Shown: piece by piece, positions 51,997 to 61,130 of the stretch
Numbering within the stretch: the first letter of the stretch is position 1
How the letters are laid out: the number at the start of each line of letters is the position of its first letter
Assembly (NCBI GenBank): GCA_047975195.1
Contig: JBKEDB010000005.1
Location: 1 to 64,000, forward strand
Origin: Cumulibacter sp047975195
GTDB lineage: Bacteria; Actinomycetota; Actinomycetes; Mycobacteriales; Antricoccaceae
Direction of reading: 5' to 3'
DNA: 64,000 bases
Notes under the pieces: model-generated
What the model was told of the DNA's origin: nothing
What the model saw: only the letters and a program-made list of their open reading frames with translations
The model's database searches: none
Position numbers and translations under genes: made by a program

Positions 51997-54687
51997 CTAG
52001 TGAGCGGCGTCTTCCCAGTTGTCCCCGACGCCGACCGAGACCTCCATCGGCACGTCGAGCGTTGCCGCTGCCGCCATGTGTTCGCGCACGATCCGCTCGA
52101 CCACCTCACGTTCGCCCGCAGCGATCTCCAGTACGAGTTCGTCGTGCACCTGCAGTAGCACCCGTGAAGTCACCCCGGCGTCCTGCAAACTGCGTTCTAC
52201 GCCGAGCATCGCGACCTTGATGATGTCGGCCGCCGAGCCCTGGATCGGGGCGTTGAGCGCCATCCGCTCGGCCATTTCCCGCCGCTGTCGGTTATCACTG
52301 GTCAGGTCCGGCAGATAGCGTCGGCGCCCCATGATCGTCTGGGTGTATCCCGACACGCGCGCCTCCTCCACGACATCACGCAGGTAGTCGCGTACCCCGC
52401 CGAAGCGTTCGAAGTACGCGTCCATCTGCTCACGGGCCTCTGCCGGTGTGATCCGCAATTGCTGCGACAGCCCGTATGCCGACAGGCCGTATGCCAGCCC
52501 GTAGGACATTGCCTTGATCCGACGGCGCATTTCAGGGTCAACGTCTTTGACGTCGATCCGGAACGCTCGGGACGCGACGAACGTGTGTAGGTCCTCGCCG
52601 GAGGTAAACGCCTCGATCAGGCCCTCATCGCCGGAGAGGTGGGCCATGATCCGCATCTCGATCTGGCTGTAGTCGGCGGTCATCAGCGACTCGTATCCGC
52701 GCCCCGGCACGAATGCGCGCCGGATCTGCCGGCCCTCGGCGGTGCGCACAGGGACGTTCTGCAGGTTCGGGTCCGTCGAGGACAGCCGACCGGTTGCGGC
52801 GACCATTTGCTGGAACGTGGTGTGGATTCGGCCGGCATCGTCAGCGAGCGGAATCAACCCGTCAACGACGGTGCGCAACCGGCTGATGTCTCGATGGCGC
52901 ATCAAACTGACCAGAAACGGATGTTCAGTTTGCTCAAGTAGGCCTTGCAGCGAGTCGGCATCGGTGGTGTAGCCGGTCTTGATCTTCTTTGTCTTGGGCA
53001 ATCCGAGTTCATCGAACAGTACGACCTGCAACTGCTTCGGTGAACCGAGGTTGATCTCGTGACCGATCACGGAGTCTGCCTCCACGGCGACGTGCTGTAC
53101 CTCCTGAGTGAACTGTTTCGAAAGCTCATCGAGATAGTCGCCATCGATCGCGATCCCGCGGACTTCCATATCTGCCAGCAATCTGGCCAGCGGGAGTTCA
53201 AGATCATCCAGGAGCGCGTGCGCGCCACGCTGCTGGATCTCTGGCTCCAGCACCCTCGCCAGTTGTCCGGTAGCGACGGCTCGCGAAATCTGTTCGGCCG
53301 CGATCGCGTCGTCGGCCTCCTCCTCGCCGCCATCGAGGGTGAGTTGGGCGGCGCCCGAGCCGCTCTCGGTATGCAGGTCACGGTGCAGGTAGGCGGCAGA
53401 CAGTGCACCCAAGTCGAACGTGCGTCGGCCCGGATTTACCAGGTATGCCGACAGCGCGGTGTCGCCGGCGACGCCGGCCAGTTGCCAGCCGCGGGCGGTG
53501 ACCGCGAGCATCGGGCCCTTCACATCGTGGATGATCTTCGGGCTATCGGCGTCGGCCAACCAGTCCGCGAGCGCCTGTTCGTCGGCGGGATCCATCGTGG
53601 TGCTGGTGATGTCGGCGTACGCCGCAACGTCGCCGGCGCTCAACGCGATACCGGTCAGTTCGCCCGTGCCGCGACCCCACTGCCCCCGGAACGACACCGC
53701 GGTCGGGCCGGCCCCGACGTGCGTGCCAAGCCAGTCAGCCATCTCGCCTGGCCCGATCGTGGCCACGTCAACCTCGATCGCTTCGGCGGTGACGGGTTCG
53801 TCGGCAGCGAGGACGGCGTTGAGTCGGTCACGGATCTGTCCGCGGAACTGCAACTCGTCGAAGATCTTGTTCAGTGCGTCCGCGTCGACTTGTGCGATGA
53901 GCGCGTCAGCGGGTGCGAGCGGCAGTTCTAGGTCGTCCATCAGCCGGTTGAGCGAGAAGTTGCGCTCGACGTCCGGCAGATGATCGCGCAGCGACTGACC
54001 GGCTTTGCCCTTGATCTCGCCGAGGTGCTCGACGATGCCTTCGATCCCGTCGTACGCCGCTATCCATTTCGCGGCTGTCTTCGGGCCGACGCCCGGCACT
54101 CCCGGCAGGTTGTCGGAGGTTTCACCGACGAGCGCAGCGAGGTGCCGGTAGCGGCTGGCCGGCACACCGTATCGGTTGACCACTTCATCATTGTCGATTC
54201 GCGACAGCACTGAGACGCCTTGCTTCGGGTACAGCACGGTCGTGGCGTCGTCCACCAGTTGAAAGGCGTCGCGATCACCGGTACACACCAGCACCTGCAT
54301 CCCGTCGGCGCGCGCCTGACGAGTGAGCGTGGCGAGGATGTCGTCGGCCTCGAAGCCCTCCTTGGTCAGCCACGGGATACCCATCGCATTCAGCACGTCC
54401 TGGATCAGCGAGACCTGTCCCTTGAACTCGTCCGGCGACTTCGAGCGATTCGCCTTGTATTCGCCGTACGCCTCGGTACGGAAGGACACTCGCGAGAGGT
54501 CAAACGCAACCGCGACATGGGTCGGTTCCTCGTCCCGCAACAGGTTGATCAGCATCGAGGTAAAGCCGTAGACGGCGTTCGTCGACTGCCCACCGGTGGT
54601 CTGGAAGTTCTCCGCGGGTAACGCGAAGAAGGCGCGGTAGGCCAGGGAATGTCCGTCAAGGAGTAGCAGTCGCTTCTGATCGCTCAC
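51997..54687 (-). CDS. polA: DNA polymerase I
   Basis: PolA fills gaps and removes RNA primers. The 5-prime nuclease domain is residues 1-300 (LLLLDGHSLAYRAFFALP and GVGPKTAAKW). The 3-5 exonuclease-like domain (about 310-500) lacks the usual FDTET acidic residues, reading VSFRGQWGRGTG, so proofreading is probably inactive. The polymerase domain has LMTADYSQIEMRIMAHLSGD, RRRIKAMSYGLAYGLS and VLLQVHDELVLE. Length is 896 residues. It begins a run of seven close minus-strand genes ending with ligA. Confidence 0.97.
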   Translation of the reverse strand: MSDQKRLLLLDGHSLAYRAFFALPAENFQTTGGQSTNAVYGFTSMLINLLRDEEPTHVAVAFDLSRVSFRTEAYGEYKANRSKSPDEFKGQVSLIQDVLNAMGIPWLTKEGFEADDILATLTRQARADGMQVLVCTGDRDAFQLVDDATTVLYPKQGVSVLSRIDNDEVVNRYGVPASRYRHLAALVGETSDNLPGVPGVGPKTAAKWIAAYDGIEGIVEHLGEIKGKAGQSLRDHLPDVERNFSLNRLMDDLELPLAPADALIAQVDADALNKIFDELQFRGQIRDRLNAVLAADEPVTAEAIEVDVATIGPGEMADWLGTHVGAGPTAVSFRGQWGRGTGELTGIALSAGDVAAYADITSTTMDPADEQALADWLADADSPKIIHDVKGPMLAVTARGWQLAGVAGDTALSAYLVNPGRRTFDLGALSAAYLHRDLHTESGSGAAQLTLDGGEEEADDAIAAEQISRAVATGQLARVLEPEIQQRGAHALLDDLELPLARLLADMEVRGIAIDGDYLDELSKQFTQEVQHVAVEADSVIGHEINLGSPKQLQVVLFDELGLPKTKKIKTGYTTDADSLQGLLEQTEHPFLVSLMRHRDISRLRTVVDGLIPLADDAGRIHTTFQQMVAATGRLSSTDPNLQNVPVRTAEGRQIRRAFVPGRGYESLMTADYSQIEMRIMAHLSGDEGLIEAFTSGEDLHTFVASRAFRIDVKDVDPEMRRRIKAMSYGLAYGLSAYGLSQQLRITPAEAREQMDAYFERFGGVRDYLRDVVEEARVSGYTQTIMGRRRYLPDLTSDNRQRREMAERMALNAPIQGSAADIIKVAMLGVERSLQDAGVTSRVLLQVHDELVLEIAAGEREVVERIVREHMAAAATLDVPMEVSVGVGDNWEDAAH

Positions 54688-54710
54688 ATCAACGAGTCTA
54701 GGGTTGCGTC

Positions 54711-55166
54711 ATGACAAGCGTTGCACCTACTGATCCTGGTTACACCCCGCACCCGCCGCCGTCGCATTTCGGACAGCGGACCGTGCCCGAGGGCCAACTC
54801 GATGCGAAACTGGGGATCGAGTACCTCGATTACAACCCCAATCATGTCGTGGCGCGGATGCCGGTCGCCGGAAACCTGCAGCCGTACGGTCTGATGCACG
54901 GTGGCGCGTCCGCCGTACTCGCCGAGGGCTTGGGCTCCACGTGCGCCGCGCTCAACGCCGCCCCCGGAGAGGTGTGCGTGGGCGTCCAGGTGCTAGCCAA
55001 CCATCACCGCGCCGCGCGCGCGGGCGTCGTGACCGGCGTCGCGACCCCGATCCACATCGGCCGTTCGTTGAAGACCGTGCAGATCGAGATCACCAACGAG
55101 GACGGGTCGCTGGTGTGTACGGCTCAACTGACCGCGATGGCCCTGCCGAAAGCACCTGGCGCGTAA
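54711..55166 (+). CDS. PaaI-family hotdog-fold thioesterase
   Basis: A 151-residue hotdog thioesterase with MPVAGNLQPYGLMHGGASA and LAEGLGSTCAALNA, where the HGG precedes the catalytic helix, followed by NHHRAARAGVVTGVATP and GRSLKTVQIEI. It hydrolyses acyl-CoA thioesters, perhaps aromatic or naphthoyl-CoA as MenI does; the substrate is not certain. Start ATG 54711, divergent from polA by 23 bases. Confidence 0.88.
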   Translation: MTSVAPTDPGYTPHPPPSHFGQRTVPEGQLDAKLGIEYLDYNPNHVVARMPVAGNLQPYGLMHGGASAVLAEGLGSTCAALNAAPGEVCVGVQVLANHHRAARAGVVTGVATPIHIGRSLKTVQIEITNEDGSLVCTAQLTAMALPKAPGA

Positions 55167-55209
55167 GGGTTCCGCGTTGCTGGTCGGCACTCGATACGGT
55201 GCCGGCCGG

Positions 55210-55758
55210 TCAGGGTTGTGCGTTGCGCCGACGGGACGTCACCGGACGCGCGAAGCCCAATGTGCGCCGTAACGTGCTCACCGGGGCGATCCGGCGCTGG
55301 ACGACCGGAGTGAACCCGAGCTTCGCGAAGTAGCGGTTCACATCGCGAGCTTCCGTCCACAACCCGATGGCGACGCTCTCTGCGCCGAGTTCGTCGGCGA
55401 ATCGGGTCACGTCGCTGAGCATCGCGCTGCCCACCCCGCGGTGGCGGCGCTCATCGAGCACGAACAAGTAGTGCACGTACACAGCCGGTCGCCCGATCAG
55501 CGTGCTGAAGAGGTCCTCTGACATGACCGCGAGCCCGATGACCTGATCGTCGCTGGGGTCGATCGCCACGATCGTACGGAATTCGGGGTGGTTCAGGACG
55601 ACGCCGAATTGCGGTCGCGGACCGGTCGGCGACTCCAGCATTAATTTTGCCCCGGACGTCAGCAACCCATCGGTGCTGATCTCAGCGTTGGCGATGGCTG
55701 TGACCAGCGCTTCGTCAGCGGCTACGGCTTCACGGATGAGTACCGTCCCTCGGGGCAT
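55210..55758 (-). CDS. GNAT-family N-acetyltransferase
   Basis: A 182-residue acetyltransferase. The acetyl-CoA-binding motif is VLDERRHRGVGSAMLSDVTRFADEL (the R-x-x-G-x-G/A core reads RRHRGVGSA), and IGLWTEARDVNRYFAKLGF is the usual last helix-strand. The N-terminus LIREAVAADEALVTAIANAE is typical. The substrate cannot be predicted. It stands alone between a thioesterase gene and pdtaR. Confidence 0.85.
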   Translation of the reverse strand: MPRGTVLIREAVAADEALVTAIANAEISTDGLLTSGAKLMLESPTGPRPQFGVVLNHPEFRTIVAIDPSDDQVIGLAVMSEDLFSTLIGRPAVYVHYLFVLDERRHRGVGSAMLSDVTRFADELGAESVAIGLWTEARDVNRYFAKLGFTPVVQRRIAPVSTLRRTLGFARPVTSRRRNAQP

Positions 55759-55856
55759 GCCGTGCCTCCTCCCCGTGATGTCGGCTGTCTTGCGCGGGTG
55801 CGCGGAGTCGAGGCTACCGGCCGACGCCGTCCGGTGGGCGAAGAATCAGCGCCCGA

Positions 55857-56459
55857 TCAGCGGCCTTTGGAATGATCTAGGACGGCCTCGGCGACGGCCT
55901 TCATCGTCGTGCGCCGCTCCATCGCCTGCTGTTGGATCCACCGGAAGGCGGCAGGCTCGGTGAGTTTGTGCACGGTCATCAGATACCCCTTGGCACGATC
56001 GACGAGCTTTCGCGTGTCGATGAGGTCATTGAGGTCACCAATCTCGGTTTCCAGCGCCCGCCGTTCGGCGAACCGTGCGTACGCCATCTCGATCGCCGGC
56101 GCCAGATCCGACTGCGAGAACGGCTTAGTGAGATACCCCATCACACCTGCCTTCAAGGCCCGGTCGATGAGTTCGCGCTGACTGAACGCCGAGAGGATCA
56201 CGATCGGTGCGATCCGGCGCTCACCGATGATTTCAGCGGCAGTAATGCCGTCGACGTGCGGCATCTTCACGTCCAGCACGATCAGGTCGGGGCGTAACTG
56301 CTCGGCCATGTCGATAGCTTCCTGGCCATCGCGGGCCTCACCGACGACTTCGTACCCCTCATCGCGGAGCATTTCGCACAGGTCGAGACGAATCAACGCC
56401 TCGTCCTCGGCGACTAGCACTCGGCGGTGCGGTCTGTCGTTCTCGTGCTCGCTGTGCAC
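55857..56459 (-). CDS. pdtaR: ANTAR-domain response regulator (PdtaR)
   Basis: A 200-residue regulator with an N-terminal receiver domain: acidic pair Glu18-Asp19, phosphorylation site Asp63 in VLDVKMPHVDG, and the switch lysine in GYLTKPF. The C-terminal ANTAR domain (about 140-195, DRAKGYLMTVHKLTEPAAF) binds paired RNA hairpins and prevents transcription termination. It matches Rv1626, the partner of kinase PdtaS. No PdtaS is in this window. GTG at 56459 is the start; no clear RNA target hairpin was found nearby. Confidence 0.93.
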   Translation of the reverse strand: MHSEHENDRPHRRVLVAEDEALIRLDLCEMLRDEGYEVVGEARDGQEAIDMAEQLRPDLIVLDVKMPHVDGITAAEIIGERRIAPIVILSAFSQRELIDRALKAGVMGYLTKPFSQSDLAPAIEMAYARFAERRALETEIGDLNDLIDTRKLVDRAKGYLMTVHKLTEPAAFRWIQQQAMERRTTMKAVAEAVLDHSKGR

Positions 56460-56559
56460 CAGTGGCCTGTCCTCGCTATGGGCGTGTGTCAGTGCTGTTT
56501 CGCCATTCGCTACTCTAATAGTCCGCTGCTGAAGTGATTACACTAAGGCAGTCAGACAC

Positions 56560-56632
56560 GGCCCCGTAGCCCAACGGCAGAGGCACAGTGCTCAAACCAC
56601 TGCAAGTGTCGGTTCGAATCCGACCGGGGCTA
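56560..56632 (+). tRNA. tRNA with anticodon CAA (Leu), short variable loop
   Basis: A full 73-base cloverleaf. Acceptor GGCCCCG pairs with CGGGGCT (G1-U72), the anticodon stem CAGTG/CACTG encloses CTCAAAC with CAA at 34-36, the T arm is GTCGG-TTCGAAT-CCGAC, the discriminator is A, and CCA is encoded at 56633-56635. The D arm has a three-pair stem GCC/GGC and GGCAGA loop, like class II tRNA-Leu. But the variable loop is only CAAGT (56603-56607), whereas bacterial tRNA-Leu normally has a long variable arm. The fold is clear; the amino acid it carries is less sure. Confidence 0.85.
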
Positions 56633-56654
56633 CCAAGAACAGCTAAGGCGTTGC

Positions 56655-57881
56655 ATGACGCATCCTGAGGACCAGGACCGCACGCGCGAACTTCCCGCCT
56701 ACCTCGACCCTCGCGGCCTCGATCACCCGACAGAGCGGTACCGGGGTGCGGCGTACGACCCACGTGCCGATCATCCCCGCCCGCACGCCGACCAACCCAC
56801 ACAGGTATACCCACCGGCGACCCAGCCGCCGCAGGTACAGCGCCCGCCCTATCCCCCGGCGGCACAGCCCCCAGGCGCGTATCCGCCCAGCGGGGCACCC
56901 TCCGGTGGTGATGACGAACCACCGCGGAAGAAGAAGCGGCGCGGCTGGAAGATTGTCGGGTCTGTGGTGCTGGTGCTCGTGCTGGCCATCGCGGGATTCG
57001 TGATCTACCTCGACACCTCACTCAACCGCGAAGACATCCTCGCCGATTATGACGGTCGGCCCGCCGACACACCGGGGGTGACGTGGCTGTTGGTGGGCTC
57101 TGACTCGCGCGAGGATCTCACCGATGAGCAGAAGGACGAACTCGCTACTGGCGATGCCGAGGGCAAGCGCACCGACACGATCATGCTGCTGCATATCCCC
57201 GATTCGGATGCACCGCCGTCGCTGATCAGTCTGCCGCGCGACACACTGACCGACATCCCCGACTACGGGCAGCAGAAACTCAATGCGGCATTCGCGTTCG
57301 GCGGTGGATCGCTGCTGGCGCAGAGCGTCGAAGGCCTGACCGGGCTGCGCATCGATCGGTACGCCGAGATCGGGTTTGGCGGGTTCGCTGGCATCGTGGA
57401 CGCCGTCGGCGGAGTCGAGATGTGCATCGACGAGCCGATGAATGACCCGTTGGCGGGCTTGGACCTAGAGGCGGGGTGTCAGACGCTGAACGGGTCGCAG
57501 GCGCTCGGGTACGTGCGTACCCGCGCCAGCGCCAATGCAGACCTCGACCGCGTACAGCGCCAGCGCGAGTTCCTGTCTGCGCTGTTGTCCGAGGCCGCCA
57601 GTTTCGGCACCCTGATCAACCCGTTCACCTCGGTGCCGCTCGCCCTCGAGGTAGCCGACACCCTCATCGTCGACGACGACGTGCACCTGTGGCACCTTGC
57701 CTCGATGGGGCTCGCGATGGGCTCCGGCGACCTGGTGACGACGACAGTGCCGGTTGCGGCAACGCCGACGCTGCCGGACGTCGGATCCGTGGTCCAGTGG
57801 GATGACGCTGCGGCTACCGCGATGTTTGACGCGATTCGCGCCGATGAGGCGATCCCCAGCGAATTGATCACCACCGAGTAG
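56655..57881 (+). CDS. LytR-CpsA-Psr family wall-polymer ligase
   Basis: These enzymes attach polymers such as arabinogalactan or teichoic acid to peptidoglycan. The 408-residue protein has a Pro-rich cytoplasmic tail (1-90), a basic RKKKRRGWK stretch, a transmembrane helix (99-118), and an outer LCP domain. Landmarks are WLLVGSDSREDL, the KRTDTIMLLHI segment with the Arg/Asp active-site residues, SLPRDTLTDIP and LGYVRTRASANADLDRVQRQR. ATG at 56655 lies 19 bases after the tRNA CCA end, so both may come from one promoter. It converges with tesB over a shared terminator. Confidence 0.93.
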   Translation: MTHPEDQDRTRELPAYLDPRGLDHPTERYRGAAYDPRADHPRPHADQPTQVYPPATQPPQVQRPPYPPAAQPPGAYPPSGAPSGGDDEPPRKKKRRGWKIVGSVVLVLVLAIAGFVIYLDTSLNREDILADYDGRPADTPGVTWLLVGSDSREDLTDEQKDELATGDAEGKRTDTIMLLHIPDSDAPPSLISLPRDTLTDIPDYGQQKLNAAFAFGGGSLLAQSVEGLTGLRIDRYAEIGFGGFAGIVDAVGGVEMCIDEPMNDPLAGLDLEAGCQTLNGSQALGYVRTRASANADLDRVQRQREFLSALLSEAASFGTLINPFTSVPLALEVADTLIVDDDVHLWHLASMGLAMGSGDLVTTTVPVAATPTLPDVGSVVQWDDAAATAMFDAIRADEAIPSELITTE

Positions 57882-57895
57882 CCAGCTGCCTAGAT

Positions 57896-57952
57896 TCTGC
57901 GGTGATTTCGCGCACGGTAATCGCAACGTATCGCGCGCGAAACCACCGCAGA
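57896..57952. terminator. Inverted repeat between converging LCP gene and tesB
   Basis: Arms of 18 bases (57896-57913 and 57935-57952, starting TCTGCGGTG) with one mismatch and a 21-base loop lie between two facing stop codons. The mismatch becomes G-U on the minus-strand transcript. No long T run is present, so efficiency is unknown. Confidence 0.65.
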
Positions 57953-57962
57953 TTGGCAACTG

Positions 57963-58874
57963 CTAGGGCAGGCGGCGTACCAGGCCTTCCTGCGCGGTGG
58001 TGGCTATCAACCGGCCATCCTGCGACCAGATCTGACCCTGGCAAAAGCCCCGGGCACGCCCTCCAGTCGTAGAGGTGGACTTGTAGAACAACCACTCATC
58101 GGCACGGAAGGGCCGGTGGAACCACACCGCGTGATCGAGACTGGCGCCGAGCACCTCACCACGCGCCCAGCTGACGCCGTGCCGACTCACCGACGAGTCC
58201 AGTAGCGTCATATCGCTGGCGTACGTCAGCGCGCAGATGTGCAGAAACTTGTCGTCGGGCAGGACGCCGTCGACCTTCATCCAAATCTCGTTGAACTCTT
58301 CGTCTGTCGCGCGCGTGCGCTCCCACGGCGGCGTCGAGATGTACCGCAACTCGACCGGTCGCGGCAGTTTCGCGCCATCGCCGAGCAGTTCTTCCTTGCC
58401 GGAGATCCGCTCACGGTATGTCGGCAGCTCCTCCGGCCCGATGACGCCCGGCATCGTGATCTGGTGTTCGAACGAACCCTCCTCGGGGATGCAGAACGAC
58501 GCCGACAACGTGAAGATCGGCTTACCGTGCTGAATCGCCTCAACCCGACGCGCGCTGAACGTACGGCCGTCACGGGTGCGATCGACGTGATAGATGATCG
58601 GGATCTCCGGGTCACCTGGGCGTAGAAAGTACGAGTGCAGCGAATGTACGTCGTACTCTTGCCCTACGGTGCGTCCCGCGGCAACGAGCGCCTGTCCGGC
58701 GACCTGGCCGCCGAAGGTCCGTTGCAGCGTGACCGCCGGGCTCAAGCCGCGGTAGAGATCCTCTTCGAGCTTCTCCAGATCGAGCAGTTTGACGAGCATG
58801 TCGACGGCCAACTGACCGTCCTGGCCGGGTGCGGCGGCATGGCGCAGAGCCGAAAGCTCCTGAGGTTGAGACAT
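57963..58874 (-). CDS. tesB: Acyl-CoA thioesterase II
   Basis: A double-hotdog thioesterase of 303 residues that frees fatty acids from acyl-CoA. It has LYRGLSPAVTLQRTFGGQVA, SLHSYFLRPGDPEIPIIY with the conserved His/Arg region, DRTRDGRTFSARRVEAIQHG, and the second-domain end LDHAVWFHRPFRADEWLFY. Neighbour pyk starts 43 bases upstream on the same strand, as in M. tuberculosis Rv1617-Rv1618. Confidence 0.94.
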   Translation of the reverse strand: MSQPQELSALRHAAAPGQDGQLAVDMLVKLLDLEKLEEDLYRGLSPAVTLQRTFGGQVAGQALVAAGRTVGQEYDVHSLHSYFLRPGDPEIPIIYHVDRTRDGRTFSARRVEAIQHGKPIFTLSASFCIPEEGSFEHQITMPGVIGPEELPTYRERISGKEELLGDGAKLPRPVELRYISTPPWERTRATDEEFNEIWMKVDGVLPDDKFLHICALTYASDMTLLDSSVSRHGVSWARGEVLGASLDHAVWFHRPFRADEWLFYKSTSTTGGRARGFCQGQIWSQDGRLIATTAQEGLVRRLP

Positions 58875-58917
58875 TACCCGATTCTAACGCCGCGACATTG
58901 GCTCGAATCGCCCCGGA

Positions 58918-60330
58918 TCAGTCCTCTCCGATGCGGTGGATCCGAATCAGGTTCGTCGCTCCCGAGCGCCCCGGCGGACTGCCCGCAACCATCACGATCA
59001 GGTCCTTACTGTCGTTCAAACCCAACTGCCGTACGGCAATGTCGACCTGGGCGATCATCTCGTCGGTGTGCTGCACCGGTTCGACGATGAAGGTCCGGAT
59101 CCCCCAACTCAGCGCGAGCTGATTGCGCACTTTCTCCAGCGGGGTGAACGCGACCACCGGAATCCGGGAGTGCAGCCGGGCAAGCCGTCGCACTGTGTCG
59201 CCGGACTGGGTAAAGGCCGCGATCGCCGACGCGTCGACCGCGTCCGCGACATCACGGGCTGAGCGCGCCATGATGCCTGCATTGGTGCGTGGCTTCGTCC
59301 GCAGCACGGGGACCTCAATGTCACCTGACTCGGCGGCTTGGATGATGCGAGACATGGTCCGCACCGCCTGCACCGGATAGGCGCCGACGCTGGTTTCCCC
59401 CGACAGCATGACCGCATCGGCGCCGTCGAGCACGGCGTTCGCGACATCCGACGCCTCGGCCCGGGTCGGTCGCGAATGCGTGATCATCGACTCGAGCATC
59501 TGCGTCGCCACGATCACCGGCTTGGCCTTCTCACGGGCGAGCTGGACGGCGCGCTTCTGCACCAACGGCACCTCCTCCAACGGCAACTCGACGCCGAGAT
59601 CGCCGCGCGCAACCATGATGCCGTCGAAGGTCTCGACGATCGCCTCGAGCTCGTCGACTGCTTCAGGCTTCTCTAATTTGGCTATGACCGGAATCAAGAT
59701 CCCTTCGGCGCGCATGATGTCGCGGACCAGGTCAGCGTCCCGCGCCGACCGCACGAATGACAGGGCGACGAAGTCGACACCGAGGTGCAGCGCAAACCGC
59801 AGGTCCTCGGCGTCCTTCTCGCTCAGCGCCGGCACCGATACGTCGATCCCTGGCAGCGACAGGCCCTTGTGATCAGAGACCTTTCCGCCCTCCAGAACCC
59901 GCACGTGCACGTCGTTGCCGTCGATCGTCACCACTCGAACCGCGATATTGCCGTCATCGATGAGCAGTCGATCGCCGGGCTTGACGTCGTTCGCGAGATC
60001 CCGGTAGGTGGTGCCGATTCGCTTGGGTTCGCAGGCGTCGGCATCCGTGGTGATGACGACGTCATCCCCCGTCGCCCACAGCACCGCCCCGTCGCTGAAC
60101 TTCCCGAGTCGGATCTTGGGGCCCTGCAGGTCGGCAAGGACGCCGACGATCCTGTCAGTGGCGGCGGCAGCCGCGCGTACGTTGTCGTAATTGCGCTGGT
60201 GGTCGGCGTGCGTGCCATGGCTGAAGTTCATCCGGGCGACGTCCATCCCGGCTTCCGACAGCGCGGTGATCTCCTCCAGAGATCCACTCGACGGGCCCAG
60301 GGTGCATACGATCTTCGCGCTTCTGTTCAC
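58918..60330 (-). CDS. pyk: Pyruvate kinase
   Basis: Pyruvate kinase converts phosphoenolpyruvate and ADP to pyruvate and ATP. The start AKIVCTLGPSSGSLEEI, the segment MDVARMNFSHGTHADHQ, the catalytic lysine region IPVIAKLEKPEAVDEL, and MVARGDLGVELPLEEVP are typical. C-terminal ADP/allosteric sites include AAFTQSGDTVRRLARLHS. The 470 residues are normal. GTG at 60330 is the start. A small GCACT-CGA-AGTGC repeat at 60352-60364 lies just upstream. Confidence 0.97.
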   Translation of the reverse strand: MNRSAKIVCTLGPSSGSLEEITALSEAGMDVARMNFSHGTHADHQRNYDNVRAAAAATDRIVGVLADLQGPKIRLGKFSDGAVLWATGDDVVITTDADACEPKRIGTTYRDLANDVKPGDRLLIDDGNIAVRVVTIDGNDVHVRVLEGGKVSDHKGLSLPGIDVSVPALSEKDAEDLRFALHLGVDFVALSFVRSARDADLVRDIMRAEGILIPVIAKLEKPEAVDELEAIVETFDGIMVARGDLGVELPLEEVPLVQKRAVQLAREKAKPVIVATQMLESMITHSRPTRAEASDVANAVLDGADAVMLSGETSVGAYPVQAVRTMSRIIQAAESGDIEVPVLRTKPRTNAGIMARSARDVADAVDASAIAAFTQSGDTVRRLARLHSRIPVVAFTPLEKVRNQLALSWGIRTFIVEPVQHTDEMIAQVDIAVRQLGLNDSKDLIVMVAGSPPGRSGATNLIRIHRIGED

Positions 60331-60443
60331 TCTTTAAAGACTATGCTCCTAGCACTCGAAGTGCCGGATGCAGCACCGAGCGTTCAGCCACTGTTTGATC
60401 TCATTGCGCCTGACCACGGGAATACCCCGCGAGCGGAGTGTGA

Positions 60444-61130
60444 TTAGAAGGTCTTGTGCCACAGGTTGACCGCGTAATCGACGTACACACCGCTGTGTTC
60501 GCTCAAGAACGCCGCGGCATCGCGCTCGTTGAATTCGATGCGCACCACGCGCTCGAGATCGCCGCGGCTCTCGAACCGCCATCCCATCTCGACGGGCTGG
60601 CGCTGCCATCCGCGGACGGAGAAGAAGTTCTCCACCACGCCCGGCTGGTAGTGTGCCCATGCGCGTCGGCACCAGGAACCGAACGTGGAGGTCGTCAGGT
60701 CGTTATCGATCAGGAAGGCGGTTCCGCCGCGGCGCATCACGCGATCGAGTTCGGCCAGGCCTGGTTCGCATCCCGGACCGAAAAAGTACGCCCAGCGTGC
60801 GTGGGCAACGTCCACTGACGCATCCGCTACCGGCAACTCCTGCGCGGTGCCACTACGCACCGCGACGTTCGACAGGTGTGCGCTACGCCGCCGCGCGGCC
60901 GCCAGCAGCGGCGGATGTGGCTCCACCCCAACGACCTCCGCAGCGTGGGCGGCGAACTTCGGCAGGTAGAACCCGGTGCCGCAGCCGATCTCGAGCACCG
61001 TCGAGGACGCTAGCGGATGCCTATTGGTCATTTCCGTCCACAGTCGCCCGTCGGGGTCGACTGCCCGGTTCTCCAGCTCGTACACCGCCGGGCTGTGCCA
61101 GATGTTCGGCGACGGGATGACGCCGCGCAT
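60444..61130 (-). CDS. Class I SAM-dependent methyltransferase
   Basis: A 228-residue methyltransferase with motif I VLEIGCGTGFYLPKFA, an acidic Glu in VVGVEPHPPLLAAAR, and VDVAHARWAYFFGPGCEPGL as motif IV region. The rest fits a methyltransf_11-like domain. It begins with ATG immediately after the lgt TAG, so it belongs to the trpBA-lgt cluster. Substrate unknown. Confidence 0.88.
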   Translation of the reverse strand: MRGVIPSPNIWHSPAVYELENRAVDPDGRLWTEMTNRHPLASSTVLEIGCGTGFYLPKFAAHAAEVVGVEPHPPLLAAARRRSAHLSNVAVRSGTAQELPVADASVDVAHARWAYFFGPGCEPGLAELDRVMRRGGTAFLIDNDLTTSTFGSWCRRAWAHYQPGVVENFFSVRGWQRQPVEMGWRFESRGDLERVVRIEFNERDAAAFLSEHSGVYVDYAVNLWHKTF

